Source: Acidimicrobiaceae bacterium
GTDB taxonomy: Bacteria; Actinomycetota; Acidimicrobiia; Acidimicrobiales; Acidimicrobiaceae
Length of the DNA stretch: 53,481 nucleotides
Direction: 5' to 3'
Assembly (NCBI GenBank): GCA_013044475.1
Contig: JABEUM010000162.1
Location: 1-53,481 of the forward strand
The position numbers and the translations under genes are program-made. The notes under the pieces are model-generated. The model was not told where the DNA came from. It saw nothing but the letters and a program-made list of their open reading frames with translations, and searched no databases. Below, in pieces: positions 1 through 11,595 of this stretch (position 1 is the first letter of the stretch; each line of letters opens with the position of its first letter).

Positions 1-558
1 AATTGCTTACCACCTACGGTCCTGGCACCTATGAAATCGCCGGGGCCATTTAGACGATTGTCGGATAGGTCTCTAGACGAGCCCTGGAGTGACCCCGGGT
101 CAGCACGATCGACCAGAACACGGATCGTCAACTTGGGGTCACGTTGTCATTTTCAGAAAACGATTGCACGCAATGTCAGAAGTGCACTGCACAGAGCTAT
201 GAAGCCTCACAGGGTGCCTCAATTTGAGCGGATTATCTACCAGACTTCAGCAGCGGCCGTTCCCTGGTGATTGCGAAGTTGCCATTCTCTACCTAGCATG
301 ACCCAGCTTGATGAAACCAATGAATGACCTGTAAGGAGTCCGCTCTCCTGTCTAATAGCTGAGCGATATGTCAGAAGGGCGACCCCCGGACAATTGGTGC
401 AGATGATCTCTGAAAATGACGGGTTTCTCGAGCAGCTTTCGAGAATAGCTGACTTGCCTTTTGCGCAGAATAGTTCAAATTTAGGTTGACGGTGTGACAC
501 GATTTGGTCGCTAGGGCTAGCGTTCGACCTTGCAGAGAAATTTTGCTCTCCCGGTTGA
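1..558. other. Non-coding or unrecognised left end
   Basis: No open frame here has a ribosome binding site, recognisable motif or convincing composition. The short frames on both strands look like chance. The stretch lies beyond the 3' end of the minus-strand adenine deaminase gene. I see no tRNA, strong terminator or repeat. Confidence 0.4.
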
Positions 559-2277
559 TCAATAAGTTAGCGAGGTCAAGGAGAATGCGTTTACATCGAC
601 CAAGCCCTTGTCGGTCAATTTCAATTCAGGTATCACCGAAAGACCCAGAAAACTCAGTTGCATAAACGGGGACTCAGTTTTGCAACCGAGAACCATGGCG
701 GCGGCATTTACCCCTTTTAGCATCTTGGCCACCTCTCGTGCGGGTCTGTCGCTCATAAGGCCAGCTATCGGGAGGGGAATTTCGGCAAGTAACTCGCCGT
801 TTAGATAGACGACCTGACCCCCTCCGATTTCACTAAGCCTTCTGACACAGGCAACCATGTCACGAGCGGCTTGCTGGTCGTTCCCCCCCAACACCATGAG
901 GTTATGTGCGTCGTGAGCGACTGTAGAAGCTATGGCACCTTTGTAGATGCCAAAGTTCTTAACTAATCCGACGGCGAGGCGACCGGTATTTCTGTGCCGC
1001 TCAATTACCGACAACCTGCTGAGTTCTCTATCCGAGGGATCCCAACGAACCTTAATCGACTTGGTAATCAGCGAATTTTCCTCCACTGAAATGGCTTTTG
1101 CAAAGCTATGAGGCTTCACTGGTACTTCGAAGTCATCTTCACTTGGAAGATCCTTTAGGTGAACCGAGTTGTATAGCGAGCTAGCAGGCAAATTATGCTT
1201 GACAACCCCCGGCAGAATCACACCATTTTCCGCTACGAGCTGACCCTTCTGAAATACCATTTCCGCTTTGAACTCGACAATGTCTTTCAGTACAACGATG
1301 TCGGCTTGATATCCCGGGCCTAATGATCCGAGGTGATCCATTCCGTGGTATTCGGCTGGATTCGACGTCGCTAGGACCAAGGCATCTTCTGCCCTTAGAC
1401 CGCTGGCAACTGCGAGCCTCAAGATGTCGTTGATATGCCCCGACTCCAAGAGCAAATCAGGTTCGCGATCGTCGCTACATAAGGCGAGTCGATCGGTACC
1501 GTACTCAATCGCCGTCCTAATTAGCTCCTTTAGATTTTTCGAAGCAGATCCCTCCCTAATAAATACCCACATACCCTTCTGCCTCTTTTCTTGGGCTTCG
1601 CGGTATGTGAAACATTCATGATCAGACTCAACCCCGGCAACCAGGTATGCATCAAGATCGACTCCGACGATTCCAGGGGCGTGCCCGTCCACCCTTCTCT
1701 CCCCAGCTGCGGCTATTTTGTCAAGCACCTCAGGATCGGCTGAAATCACTCCGGGATAGTTCATCATTTCGGCGACGCCGATTGATTGAGGGAGATTGAG
1801 AATTGCCTCAAGATCTACTCGGCTGAGCTCGAAGGCAGAACTCTCGAATGCCGATGCAGGCACACAAGGAGACGCACAGATCCCGAAGAAGAAAGGGAGA
1901 TCGGCCGATGCCTTAGCTAATTCGGTGACTCCAGGTACTCCCATGACGTTCGCCAATTCATGGGGATCAGCGGCTACCGCTACGGTTCCCAAAGGGAGCA
2001 CGGTCTCGACGAATTCGTCTACCCACAATTTGGTCGATTCGAGGTGCATATGGGCATCGATAAAACCGGGAACCAGGAACTTATCGGTTACGTCGATTGT
2101 CGCCTTGGAACTGCGATCTCCCCAACCCACGATCTTCGATCCAAGGATTGCTATGTCAGTACGGATGAACTCCTTAGTAGTGCTCGAGAAAACCAGACCA
2201 CCCTTTAGAAGGAGGTCGCAAGGAGCGTCTCCTCGGGCAGCTTCGATTTCACCCTTTTGTCCGCGCGCTTTAGCCAT
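559..2277 (-). CDS. ade: Adenine deaminase
   Basis: This 572-residue protein is predicted to hydrolyse adenine to hypoxanthine and ammonia in the cytoplasm for purine salvage. The metal-dependent amidohydrolase signature DAHMHLES lies near residue 70, followed by DPHELANVMG (about residue 105), HAPG and SDHE with a TYREA segment, and LCSDDREPD near residue 270. These are the usual landmarks of the Ade family, and the length is typical. The C-terminal third carries the family region with HDAHNLMVLG. The start is an ATG with a poor Shine-Dalgarno. The DUF4395 gene lies just upstream on the same strand. The hypoxanthine product could feed the hpt product encoded about 29 kb away, which is an inference. 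Confidence 0.95.
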   Translation of the reverse strand: MAKARGQKGEIEAARGDAPCDLLLKGGLVFSSTTKEFIRTDIAILGSKIVGWGDRSSKATIDVTDKFLVPGFIDAHMHLESTKLWVDEFVETVLPLGTVAVAADPHELANVMGVPGVTELAKASADLPFFFGICASPCVPASAFESSAFELSRVDLEAILNLPQSIGVAEMMNYPGVISADPEVLDKIAAAGERRVDGHAPGIVGVDLDAYLVAGVESDHECFTYREAQEKRQKGMWVFIREGSASKNLKELIRTAIEYGTDRLALCSDDREPDLLLESGHINDILRLAVASGLRAEDALVLATSNPAEYHGMDHLGSLGPGYQADIVVLKDIVEFKAEMVFQKGQLVAENGVILPGVVKHNLPASSLYNSVHLKDLPSEDDFEVPVKPHSFAKAISVEENSLITKSIKVRWDPSDRELSRLSVIERHRNTGRLAVGLVKNFGIYKGAIASTVAHDAHNLMVLGGNDQQAARDMVACVRRLSEIGGGQVVYLNGELLAEIPLPIAGLMSDRPAREVAKMLKGVNAAAMVLGCKTESPFMQLSFLGLSVIPELKLTDKGLVDVNAFSLTSLTY

Positions 2278-2345
2278 AGCTAGAGGCTAGTTCTCAGAGC
2301 GGAAGTACGACAACCGACGAAATCGACAGCCCCGACCTGGAACGA

Positions 2346-2963
2346 CTAACGAGACGCGTATTGCGAGCCAGCTCTTTTTTGGGCCGCCTTGGCCGAAAAA
2401 ATGTCTCCGCACTCTTCGCACAGATCGTTTACGATGCCTAGGCGTTCCAGGATAGCGAATAGCTTGCATCCAACGCAGATACCAAATGCGGACTCCAGAA
2501 GAGCGAATGCGCCAAGTATCCAGAGCAGGTCGAAGGCGACCGAAGGAGCGCCAAAGAGGTAAAGGGCGAGGGTCGCTAACGAAAAGACCGAACCTATACC
2601 CTGGGCGAAGCGCTTTGGCTTACCCGAGACTGTCTTTGGATCACCGAGACGAGGCGAAGCGACCCTGGTAGCGAATTGGCCCAGCGGAGAAAACTTGGGT
2701 CCTGCGGCCACCCTGGCGACAAAGCCATAGAGCAAGATGATCAAAAAGAGTGGTGAATGGGTAATCTCGGCGAGCACTACCATCGTCACTACCCCAGCGG
2801 CCACAGTCCTAGCAGCTTTCTCGTTGACGGTCTCTGGGAAGCCGAAGATCTGTGCAGTAGTCATAAATACCATAATACCGATCAACTTAGTCAACAATCG
2901 CTTAAGCGAGAAAAAATCCTCTAAGCCTAGCTTTACCAACCAAGGGAGCGTCAGAAATGGCAT
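2346..2963 (-). CDS. DUF4395 family membrane protein
   Basis: A 205-residue membrane protein with about four hydrophobic segments. It matches the DUF4395 pattern from memory: an early NEKAARTVAAG segment, then GPKFSPLGQFATR, then KRFAQGIGSVFSLATLALYL, and a C-terminal FGICVGCKLF. Two cysteine pairs, CVGC and CEEC, lie at the end, as if for metal binding or thiol chemistry. The function of the family is not established. Members are often found beside thiol or rhodanese genes in actinobacteria, but the neighbours here (ade, lipoprotein) give no such clue. The start ATG has GGGAG close upstream. Confidence 0.8.
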   Translation of the reverse strand: MPFLTLPWLVKLGLEDFFSLKRLLTKLIGIMVFMTTAQIFGFPETVNEKAARTVAAGVVTMVVLAEITHSPLFLIILLYGFVARVAAGPKFSPLGQFATRVASPRLGDPKTVSGKPKRFAQGIGSVFSLATLALYLFGAPSVAFDLLWILGAFALLESAFGICVGCKLFAILERLGIVNDLCEECGDIFSAKAAQKRAGSQYASR

Positions 2964-3206
2964 AGCTCCCTATAGCTCTCCTGTTAACTTACGGGAGAGG
3001 GCTCAGAAAGGACTCGAAGCAGCTCGAAGGGGGTATTTTTGCAGCCGCAAGGACGATGTCAGAAATGGATCAGCTAGATAAATTAGAGAAATAGAAGAGA
3101 AGACTACGAGCTGGGAAGTGTATGGATGAAATGACGTTGTAGATATTAGTCACTTGCGTGAACTTATTTTTCGGAGTTTTGGCAGGCTTGATTGGGGAGG
3201 TGCCAG

Positions 3207-3734
3207 TTGAGAAAAGGTATCGGATTGGCTCTGCTGCCCCTGGGCGTACTAGCAGCCGCCTGTTCTTCAAGTTCCTCTAGCGGTAGCTACTCGACCACTA
3301 CGACCGCAGCTGCTAACTCCGTTTCTACGCCCATAACTCTGAGTCTTTTAAAGACTAAGAGTTATGGGGAGGTTTTGGGTTCGTCGTCGGGACAGGTCTA
3401 CTACATGTTGACGTCCGATTCGTCCACCAAGTCGACGTGTTATTCTGCCTGTGCCAGCGCTTGGCCTCCGGTGCCGTCTACGACCAAGGTCGCTGCGGGA
3501 TTGAGTGGCTCGCTGGTATCCAAAATAACCAGAACCAACGGGTCTTCGCAGCTTGAATATGCTGGCCATCCCCTTTATACCTTCAGTAGTGATTTGAGCC
3601 AGAACGCTACTAATGGAGAAGGTGTTTACGCTTTCGGCGGCTACTGGTACGTGCTTTCAGCATCGGGCAAGCCGATTAAGGCGGCGGCGACGGCGGGGGC
3701 GAGTCCATCGACTACCGCCGGCGGCTACTACTAG
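3207..3734 (+). CDS. Secreted-repeat lipoprotein (COG4315-type)
   Basis: The protein starts with a short basic N-terminus, a hydrophobic stretch and a lipobox-like LAAAC, followed by a Ser/Thr-rich linker, so it is probably a lipoprotein anchored outside the membrane. The body fits two copies of the 'secreted repeat of unknown function' (PF03640 type): one around CYSACASAWPPV and one around YAGHPLYTFSSD with GEGVYAFGGYWYVL. I chose the TTG at 3207 because GGGGAGG lies 6 nt upstream. A TTG 15 nt earlier is the alternative. Function is unknown. It stands alone, divergent from the DUF4395 gene. Confidence 0.75.
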   Translation: MRKGIGLALLPLGVLAAACSSSSSSGSYSTTTTAAANSVSTPITLSLLKTKSYGEVLGSSSGQVYYMLTSDSSTKSTCYSACASAWPPVPSTTKVAAGLSGSLVSKITRTNGSSQLEYAGHPLYTFSSDLSQNATNGEGVYAFGGYWYVLSASGKPIKAAATAGASPSTTAGGYY

Positions 3735-3775
3735 AGGCACTGTTTGCCTAGGATTGGCATTGTGCGAGTGGCTTT

Positions 3776-5896
3776 TTAGGGCCGTTGAAATCCGAGATCG
3801 ACGAGTTTGTGTTCGATCTCGTGTGCTGGCAGCGGTCTGCAAAATAGATAACCTTGGGCGAGTTCTGCACCCAGATCTAACAGATACGTGGCTTCAGCTT
3901 CGGTTTCAACGCCTTCGGCTATTACTTTGAGCCCCAATCTATGTGCGAGGGATATCACAGCGCTCACTATCACTTCGTGTTGCTGGGAGTCTCGTATGCC
4001 AGTGACGAAGGAGCGGTCTATCTTTAAAATGTCTATCGGCAGGCGGTCGAGCTGGGCTAACGACGAATATCCGGTTCCAAAGTCATCTAGCGAAATGTGG
4101 ACTCCTATTTCACTTAACGCCTCTAGTTTCGTGCTCACAGCGTTTCCCTGTTCAAGCAGGACTGATTCGGTGATCTCCAGATAAAGTAGCTCTGGATCCA
4201 ATCCAGATTCACTTAGACACTGGTGCACCATTGCGGTGAAATTCACATCTCGAAGCTGGGCAACTGAAACGTTAACGGCCATATGAGGTGGCGACGAATT
4301 CGTTTCAGAATTAGCCCAAATAGCCCCTTGAAGACATGCTTGGCGTAGCACATATCGACCGAGGGGGATTATAAGTCCGGTCTGTTCCGCTAGTCCGATG
4401 AACTGATCGGGAGGGATTAAACCCCGCTCTGGATGGCGCCATCTGACGAGAGCTTCGAGACCCTGCACCTCCCTACCTGCGAGTGAGAGGATGGGTTGAT
4501 AGAAGACCTCTAGCTGGCCGGTCTCTATTGCAATTCTTAACTCCTGGCGGGAGTTAAGCCTCTCTAAGCTCCAAGGGCGATCGGTTGGCTGGGCGTGTAC
4601 CACGATTTCGGACCCGAGATCCTTTGCCCTATTCGAGGCGATCGCCGCGTCTCTGAGCAGTTCGGCAGGTTCGGTGAATGTGCTAGCAGTGGCAATGCCG
4701 ATCGAGGCGGTTAGGTTCAGCTCGCTGCCGTCGTCGACTCTTATTGCTTCGGAGATGACCTGCTGTACTGTACGAGCTAGGCCTTCTGCATCCGAGGGAA
4801 GGAAAACATCAGGTGAGAAGATAGCGAACTCGTCTCCATTGATCCTTGCTACAGAGGTGTTATTTGGGAGTCGGGAAACTAGCCGGTCCGCGACTATGCG
4901 TAATATCGCGTCACCGGTTTCGTGACCGAGGCTCTGATTGACCCAGCTGAAGTCTTCGAGGTCGACATAGATGATTGAATAGGCCTGACCCTCGGGAGCT
5001 TGCAGTATCGATTGACCAAGTCGATCTAAAAAGAGGATTCGATTGGGTAGATTGCAAAGGGAATCCGTTAGGGCCTGGTTGATCAATTGCCGTTCGAGCA
5101 TGTTGCGCTCTGTGACGTCTTCGATACTTACTAGGATCGCCCGCACTTCCTTCCACAAGATCTCATGAGCATTGACATTTACTTCCACTATTCGTCCGCT
5201 TGCTAGCTTGTGCCTCCAACCTTGGGTATTTCTCACCGTCCCCGGTCTTGTTTTTAGATATTCGGTAATTATTTTGATATCTTCGGTCGGTCTGATGTCA
5301 GCAAGAGTCATCCTTCGAAACTCGTCATAGCTATAGCCATAAAAGATCATGGCCGCATCATTTACTTCGAGAAAGGAAAGTGTTTCGGTGTCGAAAATAT
5401 ACATTGGTTGTGGGTTCGAAGAGAACAAAATGCTAAAGGTCTGATCGGCATCAAAGGATTCGACAGTATCCGAATTTAGGGAGTCGATCTTAGTGACGTG
5501 CGCCATAAGTGCAATTGGCCTCTCATCAGGGCCTCTGACGGCGCTGACTTTCGTCCAGCACGAAATAATTGTAGAGTCGGGGCGGAGGTATCTTTTGTGA
5601 ATCACATGACACTGAATCTGACCTTTGGCAAGGGCCCTTCGGGCTTGAGAGTCGATCTGGACATCATCGGCAAAGGTGATGTCATCAACCGTCAGGTCCC
5701 TTAGCTGCTCTAGGCTTCTGCCCATAGCTTCGCAGTAGGAGGCGTTGGCAAGAAGGATCTTTCCTGTTAGTCCTGCGACGGCGGTCGGCAGAGGACTGGC
5801 TTGGACTCCTGGGTCCAAATCCAAGACCGCACGATCTAACAAGTTTGTAAGGAGGCCCATTTCACGCATTGTCGGTGCCGAGGTGTCTGAATTCAT
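3776..5896 (-). CDS. PAS-PAS-GGDEF-EAL cyclic-di-GMP protein
   Basis: A cytoplasmic signalling protein with two PAS-like sensor segments (one around PTAVAGLTGKILLANASYCEA, the second around QPMYIFDTETLSFLEVNDAA), a GGDEF domain and a C-terminal EAL domain. The GGDEF signature reads NGDEF instead of GGDEF, so cyclase activity is doubtful. The EAL side keeps EALVRW, NVS, LEITES, DDFGTGYSSL and AEGVE, so phosphodiesterase activity (c-di-GMP to pGpG) is likely. No transmembrane segment is evident. The start is uncertain: I use the ATG at 5896, while an in-frame TTG at 5980 would add 28 Arg-rich residues. Neither has a clear ribosome binding site. No partner gene is adjacent. Confidence 0.88.
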   Translation of the reverse strand: MNSDTSAPTMREMGLLTNLLDRAVLDLDPGVQASPLPTAVAGLTGKILLANASYCEAMGRSLEQLRDLTVDDITFADDVQIDSQARRALAKGQIQCHVIHKRYLRPDSTIISCWTKVSAVRGPDERPIALMAHVTKIDSLNSDTVESFDADQTFSILFSSNPQPMYIFDTETLSFLEVNDAAMIFYGYSYDEFRRMTLADIRPTEDIKIITEYLKTRPGTVRNTQGWRHKLASGRIVEVNVNAHEILWKEVRAILVSIEDVTERNMLERQLINQALTDSLCNLPNRILFLDRLGQSILQAPEGQAYSIIYVDLEDFSWVNQSLGHETGDAILRIVADRLVSRLPNNTSVARINGDEFAIFSPDVFLPSDAEGLARTVQQVISEAIRVDDGSELNLTASIGIATASTFTEPAELLRDAAIASNRAKDLGSEIVVHAQPTDRPWSLERLNSRQELRIAIETGQLEVFYQPILSLAGREVQGLEALVRWRHPERGLIPPDQFIGLAEQTGLIIPLGRYVLRQACLQGAIWANSETNSSPPHMAVNVSVAQLRDVNFTAMVHQCLSESGLDPELLYLEITESVLLEQGNAVSTKLEALSEIGVHISLDDFGTGYSSLAQLDRLPIDILKIDRSFVTGIRDSQQHEVIVSAVISLAHRLGLKVIAEGVETEAEATYLLDLGAELAQGYLFCRPLPAHEIEHKLVDLGFQRP

Positions 5897-5980
5897 AATA
5901 GAGGTTAATTTCCAAGGCCATCGGCTAGGGAGACGAATACGAAGTGCTCTAGAGATGTTGTGATGCGGTAGAGTGACCAA

Positions 5981-6361
5981 TTACGCAGCACTTCTACCCC
6001 TCTTTCTCACGAGATGACAGTGCAATTCTAACATCGGCATGTTATTGAAACTACTTAATCATGCAGATAAAGCAATCCTTTCCAAAGTCGACTAGCGGGA
6101 AAGTGGTGGTCTCGTTTTGGAATTATAAATTGACTTGAACATGGGTTGTGACATGGTTAAGTACCAAGCGTTTGCTAAGTAGCGTATGAAGAAATTAAGG
6201 AGATAATGGCGGAATAGAGTTTCAAGTAGATCGACGGTCAGCAGTCCAATATCGATAAAAATTGTAATTTCTATCGCCACTTCGTGGACGGGAGCGGCCT
6301 AAGAAATTTCTTAGAGTCACGATTACCACCAGGGGAGGCCTTTTCATCGAGGAGGATGCAA
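5981..6361. other. Intergenic, A+T-rich, no gene seen
   Basis: The stretch lies between two minus-strand genes, upstream of the PAS/GGDEF/EAL gene and beyond the 3' end of the sedolisin gene. It is richer in A+T than its surroundings, so it probably holds the promoter of the signalling gene. No convincing small gene or terminator was found. Confidence 0.35.
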
Positions 6362-8188
6362 CTAGTGGAATATGCTGGGATCCTTGAGGTAAGGGAAAAG
6401 CCTGTCAAAGTGGATGAAGCCCACTCCGGAAGCCGGATCGTATCCGGGTGTAGCACTAAATACCCCGTGATGAGCGTTGAGGTAGTCGTTGTTGCCGACG
6501 GTAACGTCTGATATCGCACTTGACCCAATAGCCGACAGTCGGTAAAGTGCCGGAGCTAGCAGGCCGATTCGGTGTCCGAGGCCTGATATTAGCAGTGAGA
6601 CCCCAGCCCCCACCACGGGTGCCGCCGCACTGGTCCCGCCTAAAACGTCCCACTTATACTTTGGGGCATATACCAGAAATCCCTCGGCGAGTGCAGAGAC
6701 GTCCGGAACCTCCCTACAGAGGGCCACTAAATGACAGTTTGCGACCGCCTGCTGGGAGTCGACGCCAGGTCCAAACTGGTATGGGGGCTGAAGGTGAATC
6801 GAGCTCGTGCCGCCGCCGCTAGCGCCACTGTAATTTACGTCTGACCATACTCTTTCGCCGTTCGGTGCCGATGAATCGAGCATCAAGCCTCCTACCCCGG
6901 TCACGTAGCTTTGAGATGCGGGATCATCTACCGAAAGAGATGAATCCTTTCCCTGTGAGTAGCAGTCTTCCGATCCCGAATCGCCCGATGCGAATAGAAC
7001 GGTCTGCCCTTGTGCCGCCGCCTCAGCGAAGGCTAGTTTTTCGACGGCTATATCAGTACTCGCCATCTGCGATTCACATAACCCCCAGCTTCCAACGATG
7101 ACTTGGGCCTGGTTGGCTGCGACCATCTTCAAGTAGAGCTGGTCCGCCAAGGCTTGGGGAGCCGAGTAGATATCTAGCGTTGCTTTGGGAGCAAGGGAGA
7201 GTGCGGTCTCGGTGTCTAACTCAGCCTCTTCTAGCGATGCCGTTGAGGAGTCGTGAGATCCGGGTCCGATATTTATATAGCTGATTTTGGAGTTTGAGCC
7301 GACGCAGCTTCTGAATATGTTGAGGTCCTTCTTGAACAGGGTGCTTTTCGATGACGGTGTTGTCTGGGCAAACTCGGGTAGGGCTATAGTTACACGCTGA
7401 CCCTGGTCGCCAGAGGCGTAAAGGCGGTTCATGCCATATAGAGATGCGACCTGTGAAGGGAGGAGGGCGCCGATCATCTTTGCGTTTGATCTAGCAGCCG
7501 GACAGGCCTTCAGTCCGCTCGTCTTTAGTGAATCTGCGAGCGAGATCTTTTTGTATTGTGCAAGCTGCGCCCTTGCACTTGCAGCGGGGATCCTTCTTAG
7601 GTCGTTGACCCTTCTGAAGTAGGGGACGCTCCCGTTGGGATATATGCCGAGTATCGAAACAACTAGCGGCTTGATCGACTTCCCTATCTCCCATGGCCCG
7701 TTCGCTTGGGGTTGGTAGCCGTTGGCGACGTGTACCTGGTAGAAGCTTACGCCGAGGGCTTTGCTTGCTTGGGAGACGGTCCCCGATATTGGGAGTACTA
7801 TTCCGTTCGTCCAGGGGCTAGCTGGGTGGAGTCCGAACTGCGAGAAGTACTTAGTTACCGCGTCGAGGTTTGTCGATCCAGCCCCGAAGTCCGTAGCAAA
7901 CTCCTTCGTAGTAACGAATTTAAGGTACCCGTTTGAGGCAGGATCGGACACTTGATAGACGAACTGCGAAAGATTCGACCAAGAACTGGGTTCGAGTACC
8001 ACGTCGAATTTTACCGCAAGATTCTGCGGTGATCTCCCTGGATGGTTGTAGGTCGAGATATTCCGGGGGGTGTTGACATGGCCAGAGCGAAAGGAGTCGA
8101 CGAGCAACACTATCGCGGAGGTCGCAATTACTAGCCCGACGACTAGTTGCGCCCAGAACCTAGTGTTTAGTTTGTTGGCCATGCTCAT
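6362..8188 (-). CDS. Sedolisin-type (S53) serine-carboxyl protease
   Basis: A 608-residue acid protease precursor. Residues about 10-30 form one hydrophobic segment, either an uncleaved signal or an anchor. Next comes a Pro-kumamolisin activation domain (to about residue 200), then the S53 catalytic domain. The Glu/Asp pair is seen in EEAELDTE (about residue 320), the oxyanion Asp in ASGDSG (about 405) and the nucleophilic Ser in GGTSAAAP (about 519). A C-terminal calcium-site-like DVTVGNN and YDPASGVG follow. Enzymes of this family work at low pH outside the cell and self-process. Two ATGs six nt apart could start it, neither with a clear SD. It appears monocistronic and suits an acidophile. 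Confidence 0.9.
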   Translation of the reverse strand: MSMANKLNTRFWAQLVVGLVIATSAIVLLVDSFRSGHVNTPRNISTYNHPGRSPQNLAVKFDVVLEPSSWSNLSQFVYQVSDPASNGYLKFVTTKEFATDFGAGSTNLDAVTKYFSQFGLHPASPWTNGIVLPISGTVSQASKALGVSFYQVHVANGYQPQANGPWEIGKSIKPLVVSILGIYPNGSVPYFRRVNDLRRIPAASARAQLAQYKKISLADSLKTSGLKACPAARSNAKMIGALLPSQVASLYGMNRLYASGDQGQRVTIALPEFAQTTPSSKSTLFKKDLNIFRSCVGSNSKISYINIGPGSHDSSTASLEEAELDTETALSLAPKATLDIYSAPQALADQLYLKMVAANQAQVIVGSWGLCESQMASTDIAVEKLAFAEAAAQGQTVLFASGDSGSEDCYSQGKDSSLSVDDPASQSYVTGVGGLMLDSSAPNGERVWSDVNYSGASGGGTSSIHLQPPYQFGPGVDSQQAVANCHLVALCREVPDVSALAEGFLVYAPKYKWDVLGGTSAAAPVVGAGVSLLISGLGHRIGLLAPALYRLSAIGSSAISDVTVGNNDYLNAHHGVFSATPGYDPASGVGFIHFDRLFPYLKDPSIFH

Positions 8189-8607
8189 TATCAGAGGATA
8201 TCTAGTCCAGCCTGAGAAGGACTATCTGATTTGGTCTGTCCGCAATTGCCAAGCCAACGGAGGATGCCTGGTTAGTTGGATCGGTCGGTATACGGCTAGC
8301 GCCCGCTGCCAAGGGACGTAGCCAAATATCTAGCCCTTCCTGCCGCCTGGCAAGCGGTCGGTCAAAGGATTTCCTACGATTTATGAACTATTCGATGAGA
8401 TGCCACAGCGGCAATTTTTGACAAAGGTCGCAGCGGCTCATTGCCTTTTGATCTCAGCGATAATCAAAGATCTGTGCCATTTGTACCGAACGAGGTCCGA
8501 AGCAGATTGATCCAGAATCGAGCGACCGTGTGCTGGCATCGGTGTTCTGTCCGCGGCCATAGTCGAAATGTCGCCGCGAGCTATAGTCTCGGGACTTCTT
8601 TCTTTGA
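8189..8607. other. Intergenic, no gene seen
   Basis: The stretch separates the sedolisin start from the asd stop, both on the minus strand. It should hold the sedolisin promoter and the asd terminator. I found no strong hairpin with a T-tract and no credible open frame. Confidence 0.35.
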
Positions 8608-10218
<1,611 letters not shown>

Positions 10219-11430
10219 TTAGAGTTCGAACGCCTCATGCAGTGCGATTACGGCTCGCTCCACGACATCTTGTCTCATGACACAGGAGATCCGGATTGCT
10301 GAGGTAGATATCATCTCAATATTGATGCCTTCATTGGCAAGCGTGGCGAACATCTTGGCGGTTACTCCGGGGTGGGACTTCATGCCAGCCCCAACCAGCG
10401 AAACCCTTCCGATCTGGTCGTCGGAGATGACCTGCTTCGCCTCAATCTCCTGGGCGATTCGGTTGGCTGCCGCCAGAGAAACTGCGATGTCGATCCTTGG
10501 CACAGTGAAGGAAATGTCGGTGTGACCCTCTACCGAGGTGTTCTGTACGATCATGTCCACGTTGATACCGGCATCCGCCACGGCAAGAAATATCTTTGCT
10601 GCAACACCCGGCTTGTCAGGAACCTCGCGAACGGTTATCTTTGCCTCCGACGTGTCGTGGCTAATCGCAGAGACGATCGGTTGTTCCATTTGTGGATCCT
10701 CCTCAGATACCCAAGTCCCCGGTTCCCATGTAAAACTGGACCTTACGTGTAGTGGCACCATATAGTTGCGGGCGAATTCCACGGATCTTAATGCGAGCAC
10801 TCTTCCACCAGATGCCGCCAGCTCAAGCATCTCCTCGAAGGAAATACTAGGAATCTTGTGCGCCTTTGAAACTACCCTCGGATCTGCGGTGAAGACCCCT
10901 GATACGTCGGTATAGATCTCGCAGAAGTCAGCGGACAGCGCCGCCGCAAGCGCAACCGCCGTAGTGTCGGATCCGCCCCTGCCGAGGGTCGTAATGTTTC
11001 TGTCTGTCGACATGCCTTGAAATCCAGCTACCACCGGAACAAAACCCTCGGCTATTGCCTTACGAAGCCTTTCGGGCTTGATCTCGAGTATTTTGGCTTT
11101 CGTGTGGTCGGTGTCGGTAATAATCCCTGCCTGAGAGCCAGTGAAAGATACCGCAGGCACACCCAGGTCGGCCAGAGCCATACATAACAACGACATCGAG
11201 ATCCGCTCACCCGAGGTCAGCAACATGTCCAGCTCTCGAGGCGGAAGTTGTCCAGAGACCTCATGAGCGAGCCTTATCAGGTCGTCGGTGGTCTTGCCCA
11301 TTGCTGAGACGACTACTACGACGCTATTACCCGCTCGTCTCGTGCGCGCGACATGATCGGCGACCGCCCTTATCCGGTCGGCATCGCCTACTGAAGTTCC
11401 ACCGTATTTCTGGACCAACAAACCCACCAT
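10219..11430 (-). CDS. lysC: Aspartate kinase
   Basis: Phosphorylates aspartate to open the aspartate-family pathway. The kinase motif KYGGTSVG is at the N-terminus. [15 protein letters not shown] (near residue 150) and [13 protein letters not shown] follow, and two ACT regulatory domains occupy the last 150 residues, ending near [14 protein letters not shown]. The length (403) and architecture match the actinobacterial monofunctional enzyme, which is usually feedback inhibited by Lys and Thr. An internal start for a separate beta subunit is possible in this family, but I did not see decisive evidence. The pathway partner asd lies downstream on the same strand. Confidence 0.95.
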   Translation of the reverse strand: MVGLLVQKYGGTSVGDADRIRAVADHVARTRRAGNSVVVVVSAMGKTTDDLIRLAHEVSGQLPPRELDMLLTSGERISMSLLCMALADLGVPAVSFTGSQAGIITDTDHTKAKILEIKPERLRKAIAEGFVPVVAGFQGMSTDRNITTLGRGGSDTTAVALAAALSADFCEIYTDVSGVFTADPRVVSKAHKIPSISFEEMLELAASGGRVLALRSVEFARNYMVPLHVRSSFTWEPGTWVSEEDPQMEQPIVSAISHDTSEAKITVREVPDKPGVAAKIFLAVADAGINVDMIVQNTSVEGHTDISFTVPRIDIAVSLAAANRIAQEIEAKQVISDDQIGRVSLVGAGMKSHPGVTAKMFATLANEGINIEMISTSAIRISCVMRQDVVERAVIALHEAFEL

Positions 11431-11595
11431 GACAAATTAGCCGCTCGATAGGCGGGTTCTTCCGGGATTTAGCGCAGACAGAGGTGGTTGGTTAGGTGCT
11501 CGAGGGGTGAATGTTGAAAGTGGCCTAAAGGGCAACAGACCTAATGCAGTTAAAAAGTTTCTTTTGCCCGGTGATTCCGACTAGCTTATTCAACC

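Noticed and set aside
3192-3206. Upstream TTG start for the lipoprotein
   Set aside because: The GGGGAGG ribosome binding site would lie inside the coding part; the TTG at 3207 is correctly spaced.
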